A DNA stretch of 32,024 nucleotides from Tetmemena sp. SeJ-2015. Taxonomy: Eukaryota > Ciliophora > Spirotrichea > Sporadotrichida > Oxytrichidae. The notes under the pieces are model-generated. The model searched no databases, was not told the DNA's origin, and saw only the letters and a program-made list of their open reading frames with translations. Shown here in pieces: positions 9,758 to 20,477 of the stretch; position 1 is the first letter of the stretch, and every line of letters starts with the position of its first letter. The position numbers and the translations under genes were made by a program. Location: assembly GCA_027382625.1 (NCBI GenBank), contig JAJKFJ010023874.1, positions 1 to 32,024 of the forward strand. Direction: 5' to 3'.

Positions 9758-10111
9758 ATGCTTAACATTTCTCTTTCAAGAACAAAATTTTATTCTGTAA
9801 ATTTAAACTTTCATATTCATTATTTCCTTCTGCTTGTATTTTCTTCATCCATTTTCACTTCTCGTGTTTTTAATTTTGACTACATGAGCGTAAGAATTTT
9901 ATCTGAGATTATTCTGGGTTAATAAGACGCGATCACGCAGATAATTGTCGAGATTCTCTAAAGTTAATATTTTCAGCGGATGTTTTTCCTCTTGTTCACT
10001 CCTATACTTAATCTCATCATGATTCTCTTTAATTGGAAAAAATCAAGCCCTACTGCCAGCAAGTGCATTAAATCGAACAATGGGCCACAGTTTACATTTT
10101 TCAAAATGTGA
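9758..10111 (+). CDS. Unknown small protein with two hydrophobic segments
   Basis: ATG at 9758 opens 117 codons to TGA 10109; the frame itself opens near 9705. Two hydrophobic stretches (IHYFLLLVFSSSIF and MFFLLFTPILNLIMILF) suggest a membrane protein. They are separated by DAITQIIVEILQSQYFQ and followed by a polar tail (KKSSPTASKCIKSNNGP). Conventional reading would cut it at TAA TAA near 9920. I do not recognise it, and chance is not excluded. Confidence 0.35.
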
Positions 10112-10572
10112 GTTAAATATATTATTTAGGCCTACTACATTGTTTTTTATTCTCACTTCTTTGTCATATATAAAAGTTTTTAAATTATTATTTTTATTGA
10201 ATCGTTATTTTGATTTATTCTTATCGATTGCAAGTAAAGGAATGTTAAATTAAATTATAAAGACTCCAACTAAAAGCGGATTATATATCCATTATCTTGA
10301 CTAATTGATCAATATTATTTCTATTAGTCATTGGTCAAAATAGTTACCAATTCAGTTTTTAATTAATTTAAAAATATAAAGGGAATTAACAAAATTAGTG
10401 TTAAAAACAGCACATGCAAAGCATACGAAAACCAAATGAGAAAATGTATCAGCCATTTTTATCACTAAAAAAACAATGAAGATTACACAGCACTTTATAG
10501 CAGCACCAAAGATAAAGTGTTTAAATTAAGTTAACTCCCCTGTCCACTCTCATTATGATTCTCTTCCATTTG

Positions 10573-10602
10573 CTGAAAATTGATATTCAAAGAATACCTT
10601 AC
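10573..10602 (-). other. Predicted 30-nt GT-AG intron
   Basis: It reads GTAAGG at the 5' end and TTTTCAG at the 3' end, with an in-frame TGA inside. Its length is a multiple of three, so loss of splicing would expose the TGA. Such short introns occur in several ciliates. Confidence 0.45.
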
Positions 10603-10817
10603 CATAGATAGCTAGACTTTAAAGCAGCAAAAAGCAGCTCGACCAATGGATACTTGTCAGATTTATAGACTGCATTGGTCTCACTCCCGCTCTCAAAAAA
10701 GTAGCATGATGTAACGTGCTCAAGTTGACTAGATCTCCTTAAATAAGTTCTAGCTTTATTTGGAAATACTAAAGTCTTTTATCTGGCTCTCAGCATTTAA
10801 CCAATATCATTACTCAT
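10587..10817 (-). CDS. Unknown protein fragment followed by a 30-nt intron
   Basis: On the minus strand ATG at 10817 gives MSNDIGQMLRARQKTLVFPN, then CYFFESGSETNAVYKSDKYP, LVELLFAALKSSYLW and TGA at 10589-10587. Codon content and GC are better than in the surrounding DNA. A GT-AG intron (10602-10573) would remove that TGA and keep the frame, adding KWKRIIMRVDRGVNL and more up to a TGA near 10460. In-frame sequence also extends upstream of the ATG, so the start is uncertain. I do not recognise the family. Confidence 0.45.
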
Positions 10818-11862
10818 CGTGGCCTAATTATAAAAGACAGTGCCTAGCAATAGTGAGTGATTTACAAATATAAAACTAATTCTATTAACAAGGCTGAGGT
10901 AATTTCAAAAATTCCCTCAAAATGTAAAAATATTGAAATTAACTGATAAATTAACAACCTTTAAAGCCTTTAGAGTAGCCCTTCACTAAACGAAATAAAT
11001 ATAAAAATCTATATCTTATTTCCCCTACTTTGTTTAAATGGTCTAAACTTTACTTTTCTCATTTAATATTATTATTTTAAATCTTTAAGCAGGAATTATT
11101 AATTTAAAAAGAAAAGTAAAAATATCTTTATATAGATAATTAATGCGAAGAGTTGAAACTTAAGAGTTTGTTTATAAATTTATCTTGTATAATGGTTATC
11201 CACATTATAAAGATTCCAAAATGTTCGCAAAGTAGTTTACTTAAAATGGGTGCTCAGCAATGAATGTAGCCTTCTCTTAATGCTAAAGAACTATTAACTG
11301 CAAGTAGTTTCACTTGAGGTTTAAACTTTCTTCAGATCAAAATCTAAAAAATTTGAATGTCTGTCTCGTTCGCCATAAAAATTTACTTCTAAAAGCTTTA
11401 GTTAATATTTATAAGGAATTAAAAAAATAACCTTGTTGTTTTACTCTAATAAATCTGTAGCTAAGGAATTGTGGACTGCAATTTAGCGGTAAATCAATCG
11501 TCTATTTCAAGTGTAGATTAAACCATTCAAAAATTTCTAAGTATTATTTTTAAACATACATTCTTAAATTTGATGGACTAAAAAAGTTGAAGTGTGTCGT
11601 TGGTAGTCTATAAGTGTTTTTTTAATATTATTTTAAAGATGACAATTTATATAATTAAATTATGATAGACATTTTAAAATATTCTACCTCATTTTAATTT
11701 GATTTTGTATCATGAATCATAAAATTTCAGAGTATAGAGGAGATATTAAATTCTTGATTAAAAATTTCATTAAGTTAAACTTGCTTTTGGAAAGTGGTTA
11801 AACTTAAAGAGACATAAGATCCCTAATTTTCCTTTTAAGATATCGAACTCTAAAGCCATCTC
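10818..11862. other. AT-rich spacer, one weak coding trace
   Basis: No repeat or RNA gene was recognised. Near 11236 a plus-strand ATG gives MGAQQ, TGA, MQPSLNAKELLTASSFT, TGA. It looks protein-like on both sides of the TGAs but is too short to call. Confidence 0.35.
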
Positions 11863-12471
11863 ATGAAAGCAAAACCTACTCCACTTATAAAGAGATCACA
11901 TTAGCTGCAGGTCTCAAAGACTTCAGAGTTTAAAGAATATGTGCAGACGCTAAAATTCAGAAAGACTAAAAACACATATTAACGATAAAGTAATCTAAAT
12001 TGACATTCGATCACTTATGCGATTTACTTTGCGATTAAACTCTCTAAACGCAAATGTATCTCTCCCTTTATTAAAGATTCCAAATTTTTCATAGAAAATA
12101 TCCTGAAACTCAAATCTCAAAGTCAATACTCTACAGAATATACAAAAGTCATGGAATCACATTTAAAGTAACAAGAAGCAGATTCCTAATAACAGAAATA
12201 AAACAAGCTTAATTACTAAAGACATAAAATGAAGTCTATAGAAATCTCCTTAGACTATAGTCTGGCTATAAAATATGTTTTCCGAATGAAACTATATTCA
12301 AAGTATATCACGCAAGGTTATACTCATGGGGTTAAAGATATGATAATCAAGTATATCACATGAAGAGCGTTTCGATTCAGGCATGGCAGCTCTAGTTATT
12401 ATAAGTTTAAATACAGGTCTCGAGCTCTTCATCTTGCGAGCAATCCCATACACTACTATGCTATGATATGA
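11863..12471 (+). CDS. Coding-like frame, Lys/Gln-rich, two in-frame TGAs
   Basis: ATG at 11863 begins MKAKPTPLIKRSHQLQVSKT. The same frame runs to TGA at 12469 with TGAs at 12001 and 12361. The centre (KLSKRKCISPFIKDSKFF, YTKVMESHLKQQEADSQQQK) is convincing because Gln alternates between TAA, CAA and CAG. After 12361 it reads AFRFRHGSSSYYKFKYRSR. A minus-strand frame from ATG 12489 to TGA 12298 (MNSSFRSYHSIVVYGIARKM...) overlaps the end and is an equally tidy 63-codon ORF, so the strand of the last 190 bases is open. I do not recognise either. Confidence 0.4.
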
Positions 12472-12579
12472 CCTAAAGCTTGAGTTCATTAAGAAATATT
12501 AAAAAGTCTTATTGTATATAAGTTAAATTATTACTTATAAGCTGCAGCACTTTCACGTGCTATTAAATGAGCTTTAGTA

Positions 12580-12656
12580 TATGTCTATAGTTAAAATTGA
12601 ACTTAATAAAAATGATTAATTGATAGGTGAAGTTACTATAGACATAAGCTTATGTC
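12580..12656. repeat. Small inverted repeat and 16-bp perfect palindrome
   Basis: TATGTCTATAG (12580-12590) recurs inverted as CTATAGACATA (12636-12646). The second arm overlaps GACATAAGCTTATGTC (12641-12656), a perfect palindrome. It could form a cruciform or serve as a protein-binding site; no function can be inferred. Confidence 0.6.
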
Positions 12657-12767
12657 TTAATGAAGATTTATTAAAAGTCTTACTTATCACTTCTTTAATG
12701 AGATAAACTTATGTATAAGACTTTGGTTATAGCTACTAGTTACTTATCTTAAATTAAGAACTTATTG

Positions 12768-12930
12768 TATACGCTCACTATACGCTCACTATACGCTCAT
12801 TTACGCTAGCTATAAGCTCTCTATACGCTTGCTATACGCTCTATATACGCTCAGTATACGCTCTATACGCTCAGTATACGCTCGCTATACGCTCAGTATA
12901 CGCTCATATACGCTCACTATACGCTCTCTA
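12768..12930. repeat. Minisatellite of TATACGCTCAC-type units
   Basis: About fifteen tandem units of 9 to 12 bp share the core TACGCTC; variants include TATACGCTCAC, TATACGCTCAG, TATACGCTCGC and shortened TATACGCTC. The array interrupts the AT-rich composition and is regular enough to be slippage-generated. It lacks spacers and is not a CRISPR array. Confidence 0.95.
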
Positions 12931-13013
12931 TTATCTTGATCTTAGGCCATACCCTTTTAATAATTCAATAAAGTTGAGAGCTTAATTGAGCTTCTCCTAT
13001 GTATATATGTTGA

Positions 13014-13413
13014 GTCCAACTATATGACATCATTTATTCATCTTGCCTTGGATAAAAGCTAGCCAATGAGCATTTAACACCTGCTATCTGGATCTACAAA
13101 AAAGATCCATAACTTATAATGAGTGGAGATAAGCGCCAAGATATATATTCTACCTCCCTTATAGTCGCCTCCACAATCTTGAATGATCATATGCTCAATC
13201 CAACTACAAAGTATGGCTCTTTCAGAGATGCAATCAGAAAAGAGTATGCTCAAAAATATTATTCAACAAGCTAATGATGACTTTTAAGATAATTATATCA
13301 GCCATTTGAAAAGATTCCATCTTTGAAATGCCTCATTCAAAGACTAGATAGCATAATATGAACGTGTTTAGATATATCAGTTAATACATTTCCTTCTTTG
13401 CAATAAATTTTGA
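13014..13413 (+). CDS. Well-formed coding segment, unknown protein, +1 shift
   Basis: The first frame (13014-13274) is TGA-free and very protein-like: QKLANEHLTPAIWIYKKDPQ, then LIMSGDKRQDIYSTSLIVAS, ILNDHMLNPTTKYGSFRDAI, RKEYAQKYY. A possible start is ATG at 13119 (MSGDKRQ), but coding content upstream suggests an internal exon. At about 13262 a +1 shift avoids TGA TGA and continues IQQANDDFQDNYISHLKRFH to TGA at 13324. After that TGA the frame reads NASFKDQIAQYERVQIYQ to TGA at 13411. The family is not recognised. GC content is above the background. It lies 230 bp upstream of the actin-family fragment, to which I see no similarity. Confidence 0.5.
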
Positions 13414-13638
13414 TGAATGATACACTTATGATCTATGTTTTAAAAACATTTCAATCTTTAATTAAAATATCGGTTTTGAGCCCAGCACTCAAAAAAAGGT
13501 TGAGTGGCTTTAAAGTTCTTGCTCTAAATAATTTTTATTTTAACTAAAGATCTTTTATTTTAGCAACTTAATTTGCTTGTTAATATTTTACCTAAAAAAT
13601 TATAAGCTTCTTATTTTTATTTTTCTATGGGGTTTTGA

Positions 13639-13828
13639 ATGTTCTAGGGTTTCAGCGAAAGATTCCAGAGTGAAATCGAGAACTTAGCTCCCAAGTTTAA
13701 TATAGATTATTGCAACTCCTGATGGAAAGCTAAGCGCTTGGAGAGGAGGATCCTTATTCGCTTCTCAGTCCACCTTCTCCGGCTTGTGCATCACCAAGGA
13801 CGAATACGACGAGTTCGGCTCCACAATC
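13639..13828 (+). pseudogene. C-terminal fragment of an actin-family gene
   Basis: Two frames joined across one extra base give a recognisable actin/ARP C-terminus. The first (13639-13704) is MFQGFSERFQSEIENLAPKF, aligning with the actin stretch MYPGIADRMQKEITALAP. The second (13706-13828) is IIATPDGKLSAWRGGSLFAS, then QSTFSGLCITKDEYDEFGST, aligning with [20 protein letters not shown] and the ITKEEYDESG region. G13705 breaks the frame. The usual HRKCF end is absent, and so is everything N-terminal to this piece. The AWRGGS variant suggests an actin-related protein rather than conventional actin, but the subfamily is unclear. It may be one macronuclear-destined segment of a split gene, a single exon, or a dead fragment. 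Confidence 0.8.
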
Positions 13829-14555
13829 AAAAACTATCAATCTATAATTATATTAGGATTAGTTCAAATTTAGGAAGGATTATATGATACGATAATTCAC
13901 ACTAAGCTAATAAAAAATTATTTTATCCAAATATTATAATCGGCTCTCTGATCTACACTAATTTTACTTGTAATCAAATTAAAAAAAGCTTATCTTTGAA
14001 AAAATATAAAAATTACACTTCTAAATTGATCTTCATGATATTCTTGCTATAAATCATATTCCATGGAGCTTAAAATTAAGAACGTATTATCCACATACCT
14101 TAACCAGGCGATCCCACACAGTAGTTAAAAAATAAAAAAATACAAATCATCCATAATCGAATGGCCTAAGAATTATTATTTGGTGATAGTTCAGCAATCA
14201 CGATTTTAATATATTTTAATTTTTATATATATTCATTCTCTTTTTAAATTAATTCTCAGGTATATTATACTACTGATATAATAATCATCTTTTATTTTAT
14301 TAAAAAAGTAAAAATAGTTGGGGATTTAATTGTTCACAGAAAGTTCATCTGAAGCAAAAATATCCTCAAAAGCATAAAGGGTATTAAAACAACTCTTCAA
14401 ATTGTCTCATCTTTATTTTAACTATCGCTACTTTTAAATATAATCAGATTAACTAAATTAAATTAAAAATTTTGTGCTCCCAAGGGAACTGAAGTGAAGG
14501 TCATTCAAAACCCTAAATTATTACGCAATTTTTTTGAAATTATGTTATATCATTT
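13829..14555. other. AT-rich spacer after the actin-family fragment
   Basis: The actin homology stops abruptly at 13828 and composition drops to the AT-rich background. No gene, repeat or RNA was recognised here. Confidence 0.45.
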
Positions 14556-15092
14556 TCAAAAATAAAATATGGTAAAAGTTTATGTTTAAAAGATTTTCAA
14601 TTAATAAACCAGTCTAATTTAGCTATTTCGGTATATAATTTATTGAATTGTAACTAAAGATATGGCTTCCTCAATATTAGCCCAGTTGAGTAAGTCTTGA
14701 CCTTTAATGAGAAACCATAGAATTTCTGCATTACCATAATTTCCTAGTTGAAGCAATTGAACTATCATGAAACATATTCGATGAGTAATAGCCGTTAATA
14801 CTTATGACAAAATAAATGTAAGTAAACAATGAGAAAACAAAAATAAAATAATTGTGAGAGGGAAGCCAAAAAACATCAAGTAGGCAGAAGTATTTGAGCT
14901 GTTTTGAACTGGGACCCTCTTTGGATTAATCTGGGAACCATGCTCATATTGACATCAAAGACTCTGACTGCAAATAAATTTTATACATTTATCCACTCTT
15001 AATGATGTTTTGTTCCATATCAATGGTCTAGTTTGATTAGCAAATTTAGAAACTTGCCAGATGGTCAGATCTTTAAATTAAAAAAAATAGTT
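14556..15092 (-). CDS. Membrane-protein-like coding island, one in-frame TGA
   Basis: On the minus strand one frame runs from 15092 to TGA at 14558-14556 with a single TGA at 14957-14955. It reads DLTIWQVSKFANQTRPLIWN before the TGA. After it come INPKRVPVQNSSNTSAYLMF, a hydrophobic FPLTIILFLFSHCLLTFI, then MIVQLLQLGNYGNAEILWFL and IKGQDLLNWANIEEAISLV. The last part is strongly protein-like. A 19-nt GT-AG intron (14986-14968, GTATAAAATTTATTTGCAG) would switch to another open frame instead, reading VFDVNMSMVPRLIQRGSQFK to TGA. The enrichment of TGA on the plus strand here reflects Ser TCA codons on this strand. The family is not recognised. Confidence 0.45.
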
Positions 15093-15696
15093 TCAAACTT
15101 TTACATGAGACCTTAGTAATTAATTTAAATAAAAACCCTGACGATAATTTTAATTAAAAAATATATAGTACATAATTTTCGTTATCATCAACATCTTATT
15201 TTCGGGGATTTTATTGCAATCCCATAATCATTATATTGCCAGATATCACAAAAATCCTTAATGTAAATTAAAAAAAACTCAATGAAATTCAAATATAATA
15301 TGTCTAGGTTATATATATTTGTTAGCCTTAACGAATCCAGAGCCATTATCGATAACTACAGTTTTTGAGCTTTCCATGTGTAGTAGTAATCATATATAAA
15401 AAATAATATCTTGTAAATAATTCAAAGAGGTTAAATTAAATAATAGAACATTCGATGAATAAAGTGAGTAACCTTGTTTAATTTAATATCTTAAAGCTAG
15501 AATGAAGCAAGTAGTTTAATTCAGTATAAAGTTACCACCTTTGATTCAACTTTAATAAATTAAATCTTTTTGATACTTAATACCACTACACATGTATTAA
15601 TCAAATATATATTTAGACTATATCCTTTTATGAAAAATAAATCACATTTTTGATTTATCAAATTTTAGAAACAAATAAATTAAATTAATTTATATT
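15093..15696. other. AT-rich spacer
   Basis: No convincing coding frame, repeat or RNA was seen between the minus-strand island and repeat copy 4. Confidence 0.4.
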
Positions 15697-16060
15697 GCTG
15701 ATAATTAAATTAAAAGAGAATGAAATTAAGAATTAAAAAAAAGGAAATTTATAATCAGTCTCAATTGAAGTGTGAATTTTTGAGTTGGATATTCCTTGAT
15801 TAAAGTCCTTTGGAATGAGTTAACATTTGCAGGAGTTTTTGAACTTGGGTAATTTATTGGAAGAGTGTTTGTAATATCAGTAGCTCTTAATTAAGAGCAT
15901 CTAACGTAATGGCAGCAGAGCAAACTCATCTAATAATTAAAGAGCTATCATACAAGCCCCATATTTGAGATAATTACTTCACAATTCAATAGCTAACTAT
16001 TTAACTCTTCATTTGTTATTTTAATTCGATTACGATTTTCATTTAAATTTAACTATAAAT
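15697..16060 (+). repeat. Dispersed ~400-bp repeat, copy 4 (type B)
   Basis: It shares with copy 1 the segments GTTTTTGAACTTGG and CGTAATGGCAGCAGAGCA, and it ends TTTGTTATTTTAAT. In the frame of the acidic copies the two type-B copies both read FELGQF followed by Leu or Ile and Gly, where type A has its acidic run. The second half shifts to a frame reading VMAAEQTHLIIKE, matching VMAVEQTHIKIKQ of copy 1. Confidence 0.75.
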
Positions 16061-16555
16061 TAATCCACAAAACTTATAGGTATTATTATTTAAAAAAAAA
16101 TTAATTATTTCATTTTCGTGTTTGTTGACTTCTTAGATTCAATTAATTAAAAGTCTAAAATGAGAGGTAATCTCAACAGAATAAATAAATATTTATCTTC
16201 TCTAAGAATATATTCATTTAGTAGTTTTAATAATTTAAATTATCAAAGTAATATGCTTCTATTCCTCGATAGGGTAGTGTCCAGAACAATTTAATAGAAG
16301 GTATGAAATATTATAGATTGCCGTTTTATTTGTCAGGATCCATTATTAGTGTATCCTACCTAGTATTCTTAGCAAACAAGATCTAATTAAAACCAAGTGT
16401 TAGAGACTATTTAAATAAATTTATCTCTTTGAATGAATTAAAAATTTAGGAAATATAAGAAATACTTAACTTAGACATTGAATGTGATTTAGTTAATTTG
16501 TTAAATATTTTTTTAAAAAGCATATTGATATATTCTAGTACCTCTTTATCTACCT
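16061..16555. other. AT-rich spacer
   Basis: No feature recognised. The composition is close to the A/T extreme seen throughout 16-25 kb. Confidence 0.4.
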
Positions 16556-16702
16556 TTGAGGACTACTCAGTATAGCCAGCACATCTATCCTTTCACAAAC
16601 TTTTTTGATGAGATTGACTGGACTTGTCGAGGGTGAGATTGAAAGCTGATCGAAAGATTTCGAAACTTTGTCATTCGTTGACTATGTTGAAGTAGTCCTC
16701 AA
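16556..16702. repeat. 12-bp inverted repeat bounding a coding island
   Basis: TTGAGGACTACT at 16556-16567 recurs inverted at 16691-16702, where it is part of the minus-strand frame (codons GAG GAC TAC). Long exact inverted words are unlikely by chance in this composition. In scrambled ciliate genes an inverted pointer has this form. Confidence 0.55.
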
Positions 16703-16808
16703 CGGCAGATAAAGTGGTTCTTGTGTTGCATATTTCGTCATAGTCAGACCGGATGAGCGGAGCTGCTGTTCTAACATGATCAATCTGCGTTTTTTTAGGA
16801 GAATAGTT
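16593..16808 (-). CDS. Isolated higher-GC coding island, unknown
   Basis: On the minus strand the frame opening at 16808 reads TQIDHVRTAAPLIRSDYDEI, CNTRTTLSAVEDYFNIVNE, then TGA at 16673-16671. After that, QSFEIFRSAFNLTLDKSSQS continues to TGA at 16595-16593. Base composition is well above the surrounding AT desert, codons are balanced, and both sides of the TGA look equally coding. A second minus-strand frame (containing LIMLEQQLRSSGLTMTKYA) is also open but less natural. The fragment has no start or stop context of its own and no recognised family. It looks like one segment of a dispersed gene. Confidence 0.5.
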
Positions 16809-16829
16809 TCAATATCTATCATTATTTTA

Positions 16830-17592
16830 AAAATAATAAAATTAATAGAATTAGAGATAAAAAGAGATAAGTACAAGAGATTCGATAAATATTTTTTCTT
16901 TATTTCTCAGGATTAATTTAAAAATAAAATAAATTTAAAGTAAATTGTTATTTATAATCCTGAATTATGTCTAAAATAGTATTTTTAATTACACAAAATC
17001 TTAGGTTGCACATATTTCAGGCAAAAACTGAGAAATGTTAATTTTATTAAATTTTTTTTCTCCGACAATTAAAGGCTCTGATGTTTTAAAATTAGAAAGA
17101 TGTGCTAAAATTAATTTTTAGGGGAGATAGATTAAAAATAAACTAATTATCCTTATTAATATTTAAGAAACAAAATATATTAATTTAAAATGAATGCATT
17201 TTGGGTTTTTCCGAATATTTAGTTCTCTCTCATTTTTTTTATAACTTAGACAAATAATTACAAAAACCAAAAGTAAAAAATTTAACAATAATAATATCTT
17301 TCCCTTACTTAATTTAAAACTATAGTTTAATATTCTTAAATTATAATTTTATAATCCATTATTATAATCATTTGATGAACAAAAATTAACTTTTAGTTTT
17401 TCATTATATTTAATTGACTTAATATTTCAAGGAAATGTGAGAATGCATTTTAATAGCGATTTTATTATATTTAATAAATCGAGAGTTTTTGTTATAAAAA
17501 TAGTTATATTTATAATTTAATCTTACTAAATATAACAGTAAATTTTATTCTACATTACAATAAAAAAAAGCACTTAGTAAAATTAAAAATAT
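16830..17592. other. Extremely AT-rich stretch, no gene
   Basis: Long A and T runs dominate. No coding frame with plausible composition, no repeat copy and no structured RNA were recognised. Confidence 0.55.
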
Positions 17593-17995
17593 TTGATAAT
17601 TAAATTTAAATAGGTGATTTGATGAAATAATAAATGTCTAATTGAATATTAGTGGCTGGTGAAATCGTTTAAACATCCCTTTATCTGTTGCTTGTTCGAT
17701 AGAAAATCAAAAATTATTATGAGTTTCTTCTTTAATAAACTTCACAGCACCCTTTAGTTTAGAGATAAAATGTGTGACTCATCAACTTCTTCATCATCTT
17801 TTTATTAAAATATTGTGTCACTTATAACTTTTTATTAAGCGCTTCACACAAAGTTCCAGAGATGAAATGTATTCTTAATCGAATTGTGTCATAATCAATC
17901 AATTTGGAGATAGTTCAAAGTCTTGATTTTATTCTTTTTTAATTTAATATCTAATTTAATTCTCTTTTTTTTTAAATTCCTCAGCCATAATTAAA
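17593..17995 (-). repeat. Dispersed ~400-bp repeat, copy 5 (type A, decayed)
   Basis: Family landmarks are GCTTGTTCGATAG, GAGTTTCTTCTTTAAT, TTCACACAAAGTTCCAGAGAT and TTTAATTTAATATCTAATTTAA. The frame open in copies 3 and 6 has several TGAs here. Confidence 0.75.
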
Positions 17996-20477
17996 ATTTA
18001 GTTCAGTAAAATGTTTTATGTTTTTTTTTCTTGAAGAAAATTTTAATGATCCTCTCATTAAAGATTATTGTGTAATTTTAAAATAAATAAATAGTCTTTA
18101 AATCAGATTTTAAATTTACTCTTAAATTCTTCTATTTATAAATGATAAAATCGTTTTTAAATCTAAAATTGTATAATTAATATTTTAAGGGGATTATTTA
18201 TATTTTTATCTTATAATTTAAATTTTTATTGTGAAAAAAGTATCCAAACATTTATTCTAAAATACCATAGTAATTTCTGAATTAATATTATGATTTTATT
18301 TAAATTTATTTAGATTAGAGAAAATACTAATATTGACATTTTATGTATAATTTAAAATAAAAATTATTAATATTTATAAAAAAATAATTATATATATGCA
18401 GATCTTTTTTGTGATCCAATTTATAATAAGATCATTATAAATTCAACTTTTAGTTTAAATGAATTCCATCAATTAATCATAAAAAACCTTCTAGGGAGAA
18501 TAGTTTCAAAACCTTTGGAAAGAGAATAATTTCTAATAAACTATTAATATTCTGTTTTCAAAAAAATAATTTATTAAATTTCAACTTTTAAATCTTGAGA
18601 ACAGAATCGTTTGAACAAGTGGAAGGGCCTAAAAAATACAATAACAGCCTTAAATATTTTTATAAAGCTATAATATTTGCTAAGATTTAAGAAAAATTAT
18701 ACCTCGTCTTATAAATTCTTTTTTTTCTTATTTTAAATATTTATGTCTTTTAAAATATTTTATTGAAAATCTTATTAATTTTGTATGTTAATATTCTAAA
18801 ATTCATAGATACTAGGATGTATTATTTTTAATCATTTATTAAATAAAACTCTCGCATAAAAATCAATGCTAAATATTTATTAATTCTCATTACGAGGATT
18901 TATTTATTAGGAGATTATAAAAATTAAACCACAGTAAGTATTCAACATTTTTAAAACTACTAATTTATATTTTGGGATAATAAGTATGATAAAGCATGAT
19001 AGGAATAGAAGTTGAAATTATTATGAATGCTATGAAATCCATAAAAATTGATATTATTTTAATGGAGTATGCGGAATTCATAAAAAGAATATTAAAATTA
19101 AAATCTCAAAATATATTTAAATATCCTCGATCACTAAAATCATAAGAATATAATTTCAACTAATTCTTTGTTTTTATGGAGATCTTCAACTTAAATATAA
19201 ACTAATTTAATTCCTAAGTATTATTTTCAAGGATTAATTAATATCCTTACATTTTGAATCTCTTTAAAAAATTTTATAAAATATAAAGGAGGTGATATTT
19301 ATAGAATGTTATAATATTTAAAAATTATTTTGGCAATCATTGTGATAATATTAGTTTATAATTATAAATATGAAAAATATTCTTTCAAAGGTAGAAAGAT
19401 ATTATTTAATAAGCTAGTACGAATTAAGAACTATGAATTGAGAAAATTATTTAAATAGATATTCACATTATTTTATTTTTTTAAAAAAAAATAATTAAAA
19501 TATCAGAAAGATTTCAACAATGACACTCAAAATTAATAGAATCTCTTTAAAAAATGAGTTTATAAATTAAAAATAATATTTACACTAATGATCATACATA
19601 ATAAGAAATCTATAAATTCATTTGCTTATGAAAATTATACGGAGAAGATAAATAAGAAATGGTAAAAGCAGAATATTTATATCAAGGATAGCAATATCTT
19701 TTCTATCAAAGTCTGTATTGAAGAAATGAGAGAGAATAGAGATATTTACAAGGACTAATTATAAAATAGAGAAAAATTCTATGAAATATCTCTATAATTT
19801 CAATTTTTACTATTGAGTTATTATAATTTCACATAATCGACTCTCGAAAACCTTATATCAATAAAATTAGTATGGTTGAAATATGACTTATTTGCCAAGC
19901 TCAACAGTAGTATATTTAATTAATTCTAATATCATTTTCATATAATTAATTTACTAAAGATAGATAAAAATGGAAAATAAAAACTGAGCTACATGTTACG
20001 GAGAAGAATCTCAATTATTGGCTATCAAAAATTGATAAAAGTAAACCAATTATATGGTCATTTTAATGATTTTTCGTTTAACTAGTCTTTAAGATAATAT
20101 AAAATAATCTTTTAGGGTAAATAAGAAACACAGATAGCATTATTTATAAATAGTAGAATCATTTGAGCATTTTTTCCTTCCAACTCTAAGATAATATTCT
20201 TGCATTTTGAGTATAAGGCGATGATCACTTCAGAAGTTTTGCAATGACTGTGTTCATAAGTAATTTTAAAATTTCTTAAAGATTCCTTTTGTAAGAAAGA
20301 AGTGAGAGGAAGGAGCTATCTCAAACAGTCAATAGAATTAAGACACAAAATGAAAATAAATAAAATAAGATTAATTTATTGATAAAAGAGCAAAGAGAAT
20401 ATCGATCAGCACTAAATCTTTTTTAATAAATAAGTATTTGATTTCGCAATAATCTATTTCTATCCATTCAATATAGC
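17996..20477. other. AT desert, no gene
   Basis: About 2.5 kb of very A/T-rich sequence without credible coding frames, RNA genes or repeat copies that I could recognise. A somewhat less extreme patch lies at 20170-20330 but gives no convincing protein. This is the expected composition of germline-limited or intergenic DNA. Confidence 0.55.

Noticed and set aside
12768..12930. Short regularly repeated units resembling a CRISPR array
   Set aside because: Units of 9-12 bp are tandem without unique spacers, and the rest of the window is eukaryotic.
14640..15060. Plus-strand frame that is protein-like if TGA is read as Trp
   Set aside because: It would hold about a dozen Trp in 140 codons, far too many. 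The TGAs are the antisense of TCA codons in the minus-strand frame.
16682..16876. 64-codon minus-strand ORF with ATG
   Set aside because: It overlaps the same island, but the neighbouring frame has more natural residue content, so this was treated as the shadow; certainty is limited.
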